DNA of 64,000 bases, taken from NCBI GenBank assembly GCA_001936135.1, contig CP012810.1:1488001-1552000 (forward strand), given 5' to 3'. The notes beneath the pieces are model-generated. The model had not been told where the DNA came from. It worked only from the letters and a program-made list of their open reading frames with translations, and searched no databases. Origin of the DNA: Saccharomycopsis fibuligera x Saccharomycopsis cf. fibuligera. Lineage: Eukaryota; Ascomycota; Saccharomycetes; Ascoideales; Saccharomycopsidaceae. The number at the start of each line of letters is the position of its first letter. The stretch's first letter is position 1. This document shows positions 21,501 to 31,614 of this stretch, in pieces. The translations under genes and the position numbers were made by a program.

Positions 21501-21616
21501 ATGAGCATATTTCGAAATTCTTGCTAAATGAGATGTTATTTAATGGGGAAAAGCCTGATGATGGGATCGTTGATGACCAAAGTAAAACAATTGTTCTACA
21601 TAAGGAGAAAGAGTAG
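18575..21616 (+). CDS. DDL1: DDHD-domain phospholipase A1 (Ddl1-like)
   Basis: A 1013-residue lipase of the PA-PLA1/DDHD family. The S. cerevisiae relative Ddl1 (YOR022C) is a mitochondrial phospholipase A1 acting on cardiolipin and other phospholipids. Seen: a basic N-terminus without acidic residues until about residue 26, fitting mitochondrial import; a WWE-like N-terminal region (VWWFYATEP near 38-46; SSIYWDGPVYGIRRGLWF near 166-183); the segment DHLVFCVHGIGQ near 408-419; the nucleophile motif LIGHSLGSAICFD (about 574-586, GxSxG with Ser as nucleophile); and the DDHD domain from about 650 with DLCDPVAYRIEPLIN (about 707-721), RVDYSIPQ (about 949-956) and LKSHVTYFENEH (about 968-979). An acidic, Lys-rich linker around 787-900 is low complexity. 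Longer than the S. cerevisiae protein, mainly by linkers. The start at 18575 is the first in-frame ATG consistent with a targeting peptide. Confidence 0.88.
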   Translation: MIQQYYFSSVRNRTTIVIQFKRLTHYDNSPSPPKAKVWWFYATEPAVSKTQKELTKESLQKFRGKKWSTFSTYDSQQLENVYLHLAKGKSNVQLLGALNSINDKFDKRFHKMVDPKETSLKSFYRAYKRIQGQGQSLIPLDKVPVNEDNLFEADVQNFTMSSIYWDGPVYGIRRGLWFDDENVPLDTSVTNQIEDGYQYLKPWMFERSGTAHCETAATENENVKDDNKVKTAQLQKANAMKKKEKDYWTINTYCAKYPSNPVKKNVFFVDANHAYLVDDLGSLNKVKLFLLQNLPKGAGIIPGFKYIKRGFDERKAKQERDNQREQEKEKQATVIVGNEKKKSMAKKMEKGISITGLLTRELGGLLSLTDSDKKTSELIGKQLDNDFNNGSSGSSDSSSTTSNQRDVDHLVFCVHGIGQILGAKYENINFIHTVNLLRKNLKRNSEEILGDANSKIQVIPIVWRNLIDFNIEDQHQDLAESARDANKKTGNGGDNKGTDKSILLKENKNALPSLGGITIDEIQPIRNLINNTLLDILLYYEASYKDEILMRVIQEINKAFRKFLIYNPNFNGKVSLIGHSLGSAICFDILSLQKFALNFKINDENSNNKDSIKYYDQKLNNVLNDKLVKSSPFFQNHTLEDCQLDFNVHNYFAIGSPFGLFHLLKKKQLKSRKLLSFIQNKKQLEEIDLSKVALPSCNRFYNVYDLCDPVAYRIEPLINKHYSEKKSAVMNYNELLKRNPSFFDALSGEIINTGRNYLSEYTETGLNIINKQFENLIRSGRSIFDEEEAKKNEKQPQDKSESSSGADVKGAIEQVDESGKRIEALSEIQAEEGEQKAEKMPNSTVSRPLSAQGSNDFEPKDNKVDDAEKSGTQKRDTYYNEELNNVDFHYLGGENPNDPNAEELDFNYDEVLNGKPSHMKYNDNFYQIKGTDQQIEQDIDMLSCNANGRVDYSIPQSMYDVLLINTLKSHVTYFENEHISKFLLNEMLFNGEKPDDGIVDDQSKTIVLHKEKE

Positions 21617-22284
21617 ATTAAAATTTTGGGGAGGTGCAAGCTTTTATGATCCTGTAATACATAGAAGCGATACCCAATAGGGCCGCATGTCTATAATAAG
21701 CACACGCGCACACACACACACACATATATATATGTATATATTCTAAATAGACTAAATTAAAATAGCTGGTAATAAACCGTAAGCTACAATGCAATGGTAA
21801 CACTATTCTTGCTTGCCATGGGGTTCTAAGAAATAGGACCTCAAAGTATTCATCCAGGATGTCTAATGTTGGAAAAGAGGCGCATGAATATTATTTCCAT
21901 TATTTGTGTATGCGCGGTTTCGTTACGAGCACTCGCCTGCAGCCGACTTTCGTCTTCTCGGATGCTTCGACAAGTGTCAATTTTCACGTCTGCTTAAATA
22001 AACAAACAAACAAAAATACAGCCCAGTAGGTAACTACTTATTACATTTCAGGAAAGCTTTATGTATACCGCAATTATATGAATTTTTTTTTCCTATTCTA
22101 ATCACCATAGCTATATTTGAAATTGCGTTGAATCTTGTTTGCAAAGCATACTGTTTTATTTGATATTGTTATTGAATTAAATTGAAATTCGCTACTACCC
22201 ATTGAGCCTATATATAGAAGGACAGATAGACAGGTAAACAACAGACTGGAACAAATTATACATACCAACTAGAGAACGCATACA
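21617..22284. other. DDL1-GTB1 spacer with (CA)n(TA)n
   Basis: These 668 bp hold a (CA)n(TA)n microsatellite at about 21708-21740, close to the DDL1 stop codon, and then the GTB1 promoter, with a possible TATA element (TATATATAG) near 22210. No additional gene was recognised. Confidence 0.55.
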
Positions 22285-24384
22285 ATGAAGTTGTCATTTG
22301 CCTCAATTATTGCTGCCCAAACCCTAGCATGGACCGCCAGCACCGCTTATGGTGCCAAGCCTAACATCAGAGGCGTTCCATCCGACAAGCAGCACTTGTA
22401 CAAATCAAACAAAAACAACAAATGGTCCTGTTTATCCAACCCGGAAATTGAACTCGATGCATCAAAGATCAATGATGATTATTGTGATTGCCCAGATGGA
22501 AGCGATGAGCCAGGAACCAGTGCTTGTTCCAATGGTCGCTTTTTTTGCGAAAATGCTGGTTTTAGATCGAGTTACATTCCTTCATTTAAAGTGAATGATG
22601 GGGTTTGCGATTATGAAATTTGTTGTGATGGCTCTGATGAGTGGAACACTGACGCCAACTGCCCAAACCGCTGTAAAGAATTGAACAAAAAGTACGAGAG
22701 TTCCAAAAAGGAAAAATTGAGCAGATTGAACAAGGGGCTACTGATTAAGCAAAAATTGCTCAAGAGTGTTGAACAGCAAGACGCTAAATTGCAAAAATTG
22801 ATTAATGATGAATCAGTACAAGTTTCTAAATTGAATGATGAAGTTTATGAGTTGAAAAGTAAATTAGATGAATTGAACTTGAAATACAACAAGGAGGCCA
22901 TGTTGTTTTTGAATGATTTGAAAGAGAAACATCAAGTTTCCAAGATTGATGAGTCGATTTATGGATTACTCGAAAACATTGATTTGATCAAATTGGGGGT
23001 TGATAGAAACGAGGAAAAAGTTCAATTAGCTCATCAAATATTGAGAGACTTGGCCAACGATTTTGACCAAAGTATCAATGATGTTGCTGTTAAGGAAAAC
23101 ATTAAAGCCTATCAAGACATTGAAAAAGATGAAAGATACAATGATTACGAAGATCTTTTCTCAAAATACAGAAAAGAATATGATGCTACTGTCGCAGATC
23201 TCAAATTGTATAACACTAATTTCTGGCTAGAACACAACAAGGAACATTTAGCCAACTGGAAAAATTTCATTTGGACCAGAAAAACGACATTGCATACTGC
23301 ATTGTTGAGATTATTATTGATTCAAGATGAAATCGAAAAAAAATTGGAAGCCTTACTCACCAATTTGAAAGAGAATTATAACCCAAACTTCAATGACAAT
23401 ACTGTGAAAACTGCCTTGAAGTCCATTGAGAAATACAATGATTTGAAAAAAGAAGTCCAAGACGAAGTGTTAAGCAAAATTGATTATGTTTCACAGTATG
23501 AAAATGCATTCAAAGAACTCGTTGCCCAGTTTGATACATTGGAAGGACAGCTTGGTAGAAGCCCATCACCAGTGCAAGACCTTAAGATTGATGATGAGAA
23601 ACCAGAACATGAACTTTCCAAGTTGCGTTCGGAAAAGCAACAACAAATTGCTAACGAGGAAGCTACCGGCACCAAAGAATCCTTTTTGGAAAAACTTCAT
23701 AAGAATTATGCTCAAATTGTTGAGGATTTCCTTGGCATTAATGACAATGTTCCTGAGAAAAGCGACCCGTTATTCGAGTCCACTCCGTTTGACCTTGTTC
23801 TGAACAAACTTGACCAAATTAACGATTTGTCCAATGGTCAAGGCAGTGCTAATGCCGGCGGTGAATTGAAAGATATCCGCGAATCCATTGCTTCGAAACA
23901 GCAGCAGATTTCCGAATTGAATAGCCATGTTGCCGAACTTGTTGCTGAACTCCAAGACACTAGAAATTACTACGGCCCGGACAAAATCTTGAAGGCTATT
24001 GAAGAAGAAACTTATCGTGCATCAATTGGCGAATACGAGTACTCTATCAATTTCCTGGGTAGTATCAAGCAAGTGGGCAATGGGCAAGATGTTCTTGTGG
24101 GCAAATATGCCGGTAGTGCAAACCAAGTAAACACCAGTAAAGATGGCACCAAAATTGAATTGTTGTTTGATCATGGTGCTAAATGTTGGTCAGGCCCAAT
24201 CAGACAAGCTAAAGTTAGTGTGTTTTGCGGTTCTAAAGTGGAGATTTTGAAAGTCACTGAACCCGAAATCTGCCAGTATGTTATTGATGTTACTAGTCCA
24301 ATTGCTTGTTTCGAAAGTGATTTGCAAGCAGCTAAGGAGAATGATAAAGTGGGTGGTAGCGGTTATGTTCATGACGAGTTGTGA
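22285..24384 (+). CDS. GTB1: Glucosidase II beta subunit (Gtb1)
   Basis: The regulatory subunit of ER glucosidase II, which trims the inner glucoses from N-linked glycans during glycoprotein quality control. The 699-residue protein starts with a signal peptide (about 1-23, ending near TAYG-AKP). A Cys-rich G2B region follows (about 50-130) with the LDL-receptor-like motifs DDYCDCPDGSDEPGT and DGVCDYEICCDGSDEW. A long coiled coil runs from about 130 to 420. The C-terminal mannose-6-phosphate-receptor homology domain (about 580-685) has the lectin-type features GAKCWSGPIRQAKVSVFCGS and EPEICQYVIDVTSPIAC. The last four residues are HDEL, the ER retrieval signal, which confirms the reading frame to the end. 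The alpha subunit is not in this window. Confidence 0.95.
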   Translation: MKLSFASIIAAQTLAWTASTAYGAKPNIRGVPSDKQHLYKSNKNNKWSCLSNPEIELDASKINDDYCDCPDGSDEPGTSACSNGRFFCENAGFRSSYIPSFKVNDGVCDYEICCDGSDEWNTDANCPNRCKELNKKYESSKKEKLSRLNKGLLIKQKLLKSVEQQDAKLQKLINDESVQVSKLNDEVYELKSKLDELNLKYNKEAMLFLNDLKEKHQVSKIDESIYGLLENIDLIKLGVDRNEEKVQLAHQILRDLANDFDQSINDVAVKENIKAYQDIEKDERYNDYEDLFSKYRKEYDATVADLKLYNTNFWLEHNKEHLANWKNFIWTRKTTLHTALLRLLLIQDEIEKKLEALLTNLKENYNPNFNDNTVKTALKSIEKYNDLKKEVQDEVLSKIDYVSQYENAFKELVAQFDTLEGQLGRSPSPVQDLKIDDEKPEHELSKLRSEKQQQIANEEATGTKESFLEKLHKNYAQIVEDFLGINDNVPEKSDPLFESTPFDLVLNKLDQINDLSNGQGSANAGGELKDIRESIASKQQQISELNSHVAELVAELQDTRNYYGPDKILKAIEEETYRASIGEYEYSINFLGSIKQVGNGQDVLVGKYAGSANQVNTSKDGTKIELLFDHGAKCWSGPIRQAKVSVFCGSKVEILKVTEPEICQYVIDVTSPIACFESDLQAAKENDKVGGSGYVHDEL

Positions 24385-25563
24385 GTAGACGAGCAAGCCA
24401 AGCCGAAGCGGGCTGAATTTATTGAACGTTTGTGTAGATGGCTGACTGGTTTAGAGATTAGTTATTGTTATAAATGTCTGTCTGTCTCTGTCTTTACAAT
24501 ACCTACATAGATGACTGATGATGTTAGTGTATGATTTTTGTGTTAATATAGAAAAAAACAAAAAAAAAACAAAAAAGACAAAAAAACAAAAAAACAAAAA
24601 ACAACAAAAATGATAAAAATAAATGCCGATATTTGTAAATGTCAAAGTTAGATAGCCAGTGGGTGCGGGTTCTGGGTGCTTCAATAAGTAGATATATGGT
24701 ATACAGTCAGGCAACAGCTCAGCGAAACAACGTCGAAAGAGGCTATTATTATCATAAGCCAAAACCATAAGTTATAAGTTGTAAATAAATTTGAATTAAA
24801 AATCAGAAAAACTTTGCTATTTGAAAAGGAACAAAAAAGAGGGGACAAGGATTAATAAGGATGGTGACGATGGTGAAATGGGTAAAGGTAATAGTAGAAA
24901 GAGTTAAGAGTTAATTGGAAGGAGTTTAATGGTAAAAAAAGAAAAAAAAAAAAGAAAAAAAATTATATATATCAGATATTCTTGAAGGAGGAAAAAAAAA
25001 ATTGGAACAATGGAATTAGAGATAGAGATTATAAAAATTAGAGAAAATATAGAAATTATAGACGTCGAAGGATAAAAAAAAGCTGGTAATTGTAAACTGC
25101 TAAGCTTGTGGGAAAGTGATTAGTAGCAACTTTCAATAAATATCAGGTACTAAGTAGGATGAAGAAGATAGCGCGAAGCTATAAGCTATAAGCTATATGC
25201 TGAACCAGCAAAGGAATAAAAATAAAGATAGTGAGGCGAAAGAGCAAAGGTGCAAATATTGAAAAAAGTAAAAACAACAGAAAGAGACAATAACAAAAAC
25301 TCAAGACAAACAATAATTGAATTTTTTTTTTTTTTTTTTTTATAAAAAAAAAAGTCAACATCCAAAGGCAAAACAAAAACGTTGGAAAATCAAGCACAAA
25401 ATCAAGCAAGCTTGCAAACAAACAAAAAACAATAATCATTACAGACATGGCTAACTTGCAAGTACACTTATTCAACAATTATTCGAAATCTGACTGACTG
25501 ATTGACTACAGCCAACTCGGCAGTTTTGGCAGCACGCTTTGCTCATTAGCTCAGCCCGCCAAC
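24385..25563. other. Convergent GTB1-SSD1 spacer, purine-rich
   Basis: About 1.2 kb between two convergent genes. The plus strand is strongly A/G-rich, with many A-runs (24551-24620, 24935-24962) and a T-run of about 20 bp at 25323-25342. This would be the 3' UTR region of SSD1 on the minus strand. SSD1-bound and SSD1-family mRNAs can have long UTRs, but nothing specific is visible. No gene was recognised. Confidence 0.5.
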
Positions 25564-28500
25564 TCAATCATAATTAGCAAATGGATTCAAGGTGCGAACT
25601 GTCAAACAAGGCAATGCCATACCAATTTCCGATCTGAGCAAAACTGGCACTTGTTGCAATTCTCTAACCTCCTGAATATAATGTGGACCATCAACTCTAG
25701 TAACGACTTGCTTAAAGTATGGTTTAATTGGATCATCATCTTTTCCATCATTGTTGGCAATAGTGGCAGTTTCAGCATTATCCTGATCGTAATCATCCAA
25801 GGAGTTTGGAATATCGTCTGGTGACAATACTCTAGGGGCTTTCAAATTCAAATTTGCCAACTTTTGCAACAATTCCTCAGATAAAATAATCTTGCTGCTC
25901 TTTTGTCCAGCACTGGCGCCGTTTCTGGCCCCGGCGCCCGCCTTCTTTTGATGCTTGGCAGCTTCGATAGATGATGTTCTAAACTTATTTTTGATTGAGC
26001 TTCTGTAAGAAAGTGGCTGTTTCTCATCTGGTGGAATATAAGTGGCTGAGTCAATACCTTTTTCCCAGTACAATTCCAATACCTTTTTGGACTTGTCAAA
26101 TTCTGCCTTGACTAAAGGCAACTGATCACCGTGAACTCTCTTTTCAATACCAAATTCTGGCAAGAGAACATCAAACGAAGATTCATAAACCTGGATAACG
26201 GTGCCCATGGTTAACACTTGGCCTGTTTTTTCAGACATGGCATTAACGGTTTGGCAAAGCAACAAGTGGACGGACTGATGTTGAGCAGCTAAAGCGTTAT
26301 CTTTCTTGAAGTTGCAATATTCAGCAACCATCTTCAAGTTTTCAATGTCGTCCTTGAATTCTTGCTGCTGTTCGATATCATTGTCAGTGTTGGCGCTATT
26401 GAGCACTGCTTTCAATTGACGATGAACAACCAAATCAGCGTACCTTTTAGAAGGAGAAGTGAAGTGAGTATAAAGCGGCAAATTATAATACCAGTGGCCA
26501 TAATTTTCTGGATCGATTTTTCCGGCAACGTAGTATTTTCCTCTATTCATACATTTACTCAACAACGTTTCAACCGCCTTTCTCTTGACGTCATTCTTGA
26601 TTCTCAAGATGGAGTTCTGCAATGATGCAGAATCTGTAGTATCGATATCCAAATTAAAGTTGGAAACTTTTCTGATAAAAGTTTCATACTTGGATAAGGT
26701 TGGCAAATGCTGTCTTCTTAAGAATGCTCTAGAACCCAACTTGGCAAAAATCCGTTGAGCAATTGTTGAGTTAACCTTATGGAAAATTTCTTGCACTATT
26801 GAATAAGCAGCGTTATCCTCAAAAATATTCAAACTCAATCTATCTTTCTCGTCGTCAAACTGGTTCAATAAAGTCAATGCTGGTTCACTGTCCAAGTTCT
26901 TATTTTGTAATCTTTGGCGATGGAATTGGTTAGAAATCAAAGCAAGAGTTCTAATATAGTCTGCAGTAGCGGAATCAATAGCGTCGATATCCTTATTGAA
27001 CTCGTACTCCACATCCTTAGTAAGAATAAAGTCAATCTTATCGTAGTTGATAACTTGTCTAGGTTTAACGAAACTTTCACCAATCCAAACATCATCAATT
27101 TCAAAGTTATCAGTATCAATTTGGAAAATCGTTGATATTGAAAGAGCTGGCTTGGAAGGCTGGAATGAAATCTTGTCAATCAAGTTATCTGGCAACAACA
27201 GTTTTCTGACGCCCTGGGCCAAATTAACAGAAATGCTTCTCTTCTTCAATTTTTTGTCAAGTAATGATCCGTTCTTGACAAAATAAGTAACATCAGCCAC
27301 ATGAACCCCGATTTCGATCTTACTGTCACTAAGTCTTTTGATATGAATACTAGCGTCGCAGACGTCGCCAGTTGGCGAGAGTCCAATAACGTACTCTTCT
27401 GTGAAATCTTTTCTATTGGCGACATTCAACTCAGCTGGCAAGTCGGTCAAAAATTGTAATTCTTTAGGCACTTCACCGCCGTCACGAGTGGCTTGCTCAA
27501 GCAATTGTGAAACATTGTCAGGAAATTCATCACATGAAAAATTGTTGTCTCTTAAAATTGCATCAATCTCAGTCTGTGCGTCGTCAATGATTCCCAACTG
27601 GCTGACTAAAGTGCCGAATGGATGCAATGAAGTGATTGGCCATCTTTTGATAGAAGCCACGAATAACTTGTTGGCATAAGCTTCGTGATTTTCAACAAAA
27701 TCCTTCGGTGCTTGTTCAGTTGGAATTGCAATCAATGGCACTTTCTTATCATTTGGTTTGAACCAGACAATTTTCGGCTTGTATTGAGAAGATGAAGAGT
27801 TATCCTTCTTTTGTTGGGATGGACGGACCAAGCCCAAAGTACCAGCAAATAATTGACCCGGAATTCTGTCAATCACTGCAACAACATGACCGGCGTACAA
27901 TGGCTTGAATTCATCACTGATTTCTTCTTCTTCAACAAGAAGCAAACTTTGGCCTTCAACTTCCAAATCATCGTTTTTCTTTTGAGTTGGTCTTTGCTTG
28001 AGAGATCCTCTTCTTTTGATGCCACCGTCTGAGCTCTTTTTGGAATCGCTGCTAGTAGTGCTAGCATCGTTGTTGTTATCATCGGTAGCTGATATACCGG
28101 AACCAGAAGCATTGGCTGATGAAGCAGCATTTGCAGCAGCAGTATCTCTGGAACTCATTTCTGCATCTTTTCTGCGCTTTTTCTCTTCTTTTTCCTTTTT
28201 GGAATTCCATACTTCATCAACGACAAGCAATTCAACAGCGACTGCATCGCCTTCCAAAGCTCTATTTCTATCCTTGGAACCACAAATAAAAATATCTGCA
28301 TCCAATAACCCATCAGTGGAGATATATGCATCTGAACGGTTCTTTTTATTGACGCGTAGAGTACCAGTGACAAGTCTACCTTCATTGATTAACCCTGGCA
28401 AGGAAGCCTGAGGCAAATATGGAGCAAACAATGATTTTCTTTGTTGTTGGTTCTGTCCACCGGCATTGCCTTGGCCTTGGCCTTGATTCTGTCCGCCGCT

Positions 28501-30636
28501 TGCTGGGTGACCTGGAGAGAAAGTTGGCATTGGGTTATATCCGCCATATGAGGCAATGGTATTAATGGAAGAAATTGAACCACCGCCAAAAGAGCCCCTT
28601 GGTTTATGAGAAGGAGTGAAGGCGGGAGGTGGGGCAAGGCCCATATCATAAGCGTCACTGTAAGCATTGTTGTTGTTGTTATTATTATTACCATTATGAT
28701 TCACTTGATCCTTCAAGCTGTTAAATGAGCGTTGAGATTGTAGTCTATTTTGAGAAGAGGACCGTTGTTGACTTCTCCAATTGGAATTTATATCCTTGCT
28801 GTTGTTGTGGTTATTACCATTTCTGCTGTTGGTTCTATAATGACCAGATGGTTTTCTATCATGGCCATTATTGTTACGAGATGGAGACTTGCCGAAAAAG
28901 CTGTTTCCTGAGGAATTTTTTTCATGATTTTTGCGAACAGGAGAGCCTTGCACTCCACCGCCATAAGAAGGCTGAGGAGGCATCAAATTAGACATGGTGT
29001 TGGAAGATGGCTCGAGGACTGCACTTTTTGGAGGAAATTGGAAATCTCTTGGAGATGCCCCAGCATTGGGGTTCACAGCGGCGTTGCCGACAGCAGCAAC
29101 TTCAGGGATTTTTTGAGGCGGAGATGGACTCAAAGTACTAGCACTGATAAAAGTCTTTGGAGCTTCAAATTCAGGAGTCTTAGTGGAAACATCTGGAGGA
29201 GGAGTTGCTGGGTCCGAGTTCTCGTTACTTTTAACCGGACTAACTAAAGAGTCGTTATTTGAAGAAATCGATCCAGTGTTAGCTGAAGCGACTGAAGTTC
29301 TTTGAGATTGAGCCAAAGCAGCAGCTTTTTTGGCTTCATTGAGGCCCAAAGAGTGTCTTCTAGTGTGGCCCATTGCGTGCTGGGAGCCAGATAATGAATG
29401 AGAGTGACCAGGGCCGTTGCCACTGCCACTAGTAGCACCAGTGGTGCCAGGGGCAAGAACGCTGCCAGTTTGCGGAGTGGAAGAAGAAGAACTGCCATAA
29501 GTGAAATTAGTGCCAGCCCCGCCATACTGAATGCCAAATGAGCCTTGATGATGGTGGCCGGCGTTTGAAGAAGGAGTGGTTGGTGGCATTGCTAAGGAGG
29601 TATTAACACTGAATGAACCCATAGAACCCATTGAAGCGACAGAAGATTGCGATCTTCTATGTGATCTATTATTTCTTGACCTTTGAGGAGATGATTGCTG
29701 CTGGTAGGAAGAGCCGCCACTACCACCGCCGGATGGTATTGGAGGAGGTTGAAATTGTTGCATTTGTTGCTGGGCCAAGAGTTGCTGTTTTTGTTGTTCA
29801 ACGATTTCCAATTGTCTTTGAATTTCCAATTGACGTTGGAGATTGAGCTGTTCGACTGCGGGTGGTTTGTTAGTAATTTGAGTTCATAAAGAGGATAAAG
29901 AGTGGAAAAAAAAATTGTATGGCAGGTGGGGCTAAAAATTAAGGAATAAGGAATAAGGATGGGTGTAAAGATAAAATCAAGTGAGATGCCTCATGAATGT
30001 ATTTCAATGATTGATGGCAATTTTCAATGGCGACGCCAATGGCAATGGCAAACAAACACCGAACTGTCAAGGGGGCAAAGGCAAACCCAGAGAGTGGGCC
30101 ACCATCCAATGAAGGAGAGAGGTTATAAAAAGAAGGTTTCACGGTACGGTTTATGCCGTAGTTGAGAAAACAAAAAATCGAGAAAGAAAGAGTAAAAAAA
30201 AAAAAAAAAAAAAAAAAAAAGCGCCTAGAAGAGCGAAGAAAGAATGAAAAGAAGCGCTGACTGTAGTTAAAGACAGACTAGACTGTAGTAAGCATGAGTA
30301 CAAGTGTATTGCACTGAGTATAACATTCCAATTATAGTGTGCGCTATACCATACAGTACCAAGTCAGTAAGTATCAGTCAGCGCTTAGCAAGTAAGAAAG
30401 CCAGATAGATAGCGATACATACCCATCAAAGTGGTAAGCTCAGAAGGAGAGCGACGGTGAGCAATATGCAATTGCTTCTTCTTTTTGCCAGTATTAGCGT
30501 TGTTGTTGTTGTTGGAAGAAGAGGGCTCGTAGTTTGGAGACAAGAAGTTGTTGCTGTTGCTGCTGGACTGTTGGCCAGAGCCAGAGCCACCGGATGGCGG
30601 CTGATTAAAGTTCGAAAGTTTCTCCTTGTTGCTCAT
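25564..30636 (-). CDS. SSD1: Ssd1 RNA-binding pseudonuclease; two exons (30636-30423 and 29855-25564)
   Basis: A translational repressor of cell-wall mRNAs, regulated by the Ndr kinase Cbk1. Joining exon 1 (30636-30423) to exon 2 (29855-25564) gives about 1501 residues, and across the junction the protein reads HRRSPSELTTLMVEQLNLQR, the conserved Ssd1 N-terminus. The N-terminal 540 residues are disordered (Gln, Asn, Ser, Gly). They carry at least five Cbk1 consensus sites (HxRxxS): HRRSPS in exon 1, and HRRSQS, HTRRHS, HDRKPS and HYRTNS in exon 2. FQFP matches the Cbk1 docking motif. Cold-shock domains begin near residue 550 (GTLRVNKKNRSDAYIS). The RNB-like domain spans roughly 880-1220. Its catalytic aspartate cluster is replaced by GLSPTGDVCDASI, as in known Ssd1, so it should not degrade RNA. 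The start at 30636 (MSNKEKL) is the first plausible ATG; an in-frame upstream extension is hydrophobic and less likely. Confidence 0.95.
29856..30422 (-). other. SSD1 spliceosomal intron
   Basis: A 567-bp intron in phase 1. The 5' splice site is GTATGT (30422-30417), the branch point is a perfect TACTAAC (29875-29869), and the 3' site is CCGCAG (ending at 29856). The branch point lies only about 13 bases from the acceptor. Splicing restores the conserved residues TTLMVEQLNLQRQLE. Inside is a 27-bp A-run on the plus strand (30194-30220), which is a U-tract in the transcript. Without splicing the frame stops shortly after the donor. Confidence 0.93.
30194..30220. repeat. Poly(A) tract inside the SSD1 intron
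   Basis: A 27-bp A-run on the plus strand, transcribed as a U-tract in the SSD1 pre-mRNA. It lies about 200 bases after the 5' splice site. Confidence 0.9.
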
Positions 30637-31614
30637 GTTGCTGGCATTGGGTGGTTGGACAAGAGACTGATCGATTAGAGAAAGTGATTGATTTAGAGAT
30701 TGATTGACTAAGGTGCTCAAGAGCAGAGATTGACGGAGAGTGGGTAAAAAAGAGAAAAACAAAAACAAGAATGGATAACTGACTGCTGGTTTTGCAAAGG
30801 AATTTGCAGGTGGCAGCAGAAGGAAAGACTAGGAAGGAGAAAGAGAAAAAAAGAGTATAAAAGAAAAGTGGGATGGCGAAAATAAGCAAGAAAAGAAGAA
30901 AAGAAGAAGAACGGAGTGTTGATGTAGCCTAGCAATGGAGAGTTAAAGGGAAAGATGAATGGCTAGTGATTGGGGTAGGGAAGTATTGAATTTGTTGTGA
31001 TGATGAAGATGATGAAGATGAAGATGAAGATGATGTTATTGTGACGGAGTGATGGATGAAGATTGTATTGTATCAGAGTGAGCAGCAGTAACTAAGAAAC
31101 AGAGCAGAAAACCTGTGCGATGGTTGCCACTGCCGGGTGACCCGCCCACGTCTGCTATATTTAGAGTGCCCACCCCCAATCGCCGCTCCATACCGCACCC
31201 TTTTGAGCACAGCAATAGTGTGACAGCAGACTATAGTCTATGGATGGTGGGTTGAAGGAGGGAGAGAGAGAGAGAGAGAGAGAGAGTGTGTGTGTGTGTG
31301 TGTAGGGCTGCTTACCAAAAAAGTGCTTGCATAAGTGAAATAAAGTGGCATTAAAGGGTTCAAGAGGTTTTGGAAATATCAGCGTGGTCCAGACCTCCAA
31401 GAATAAGAAAATCAAGCAGATAGTCGCGCTTGATGTAGAGGTTGGGCGTTGCCAAACTGTTGTAGGCTTTGCACGCACAAGCAGACAGTCGGTAAGCCAG
31501 TGTCATAAGGTAAATACATTTATTCAATACCAAAAATATATGATAAGGTAAATACAGTCAGTCAGTAATATAATCAAAAAATCTATCGTAAATACACGAG
31601 TTATGTAGGCCACC
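30637..31614. promoter_or_regulatory. Long SSD1 upstream region
   Basis: 978 bp lie between the SSD1 start and the PSD1 stop codon. The plus strand is purine-rich (A/G), so the SSD1 leader would be pyrimidine-rich. It includes a (GAT/GAA)-type stretch at about 30995-31035 and the (GA)n(GT)n microsatellite at 31260-31303. Upstream start codons occur on the minus strand, which could damp translation. No specific factor site is claimed. Confidence 0.5.
31260..31303. repeat. (GA)n(GT)n compound microsatellite
   Basis: About 13 copies of GA run directly into about 8 copies of GT. It lies in the SSD1 upstream region, about 640 bp from the start codon. Confidence 0.9.
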
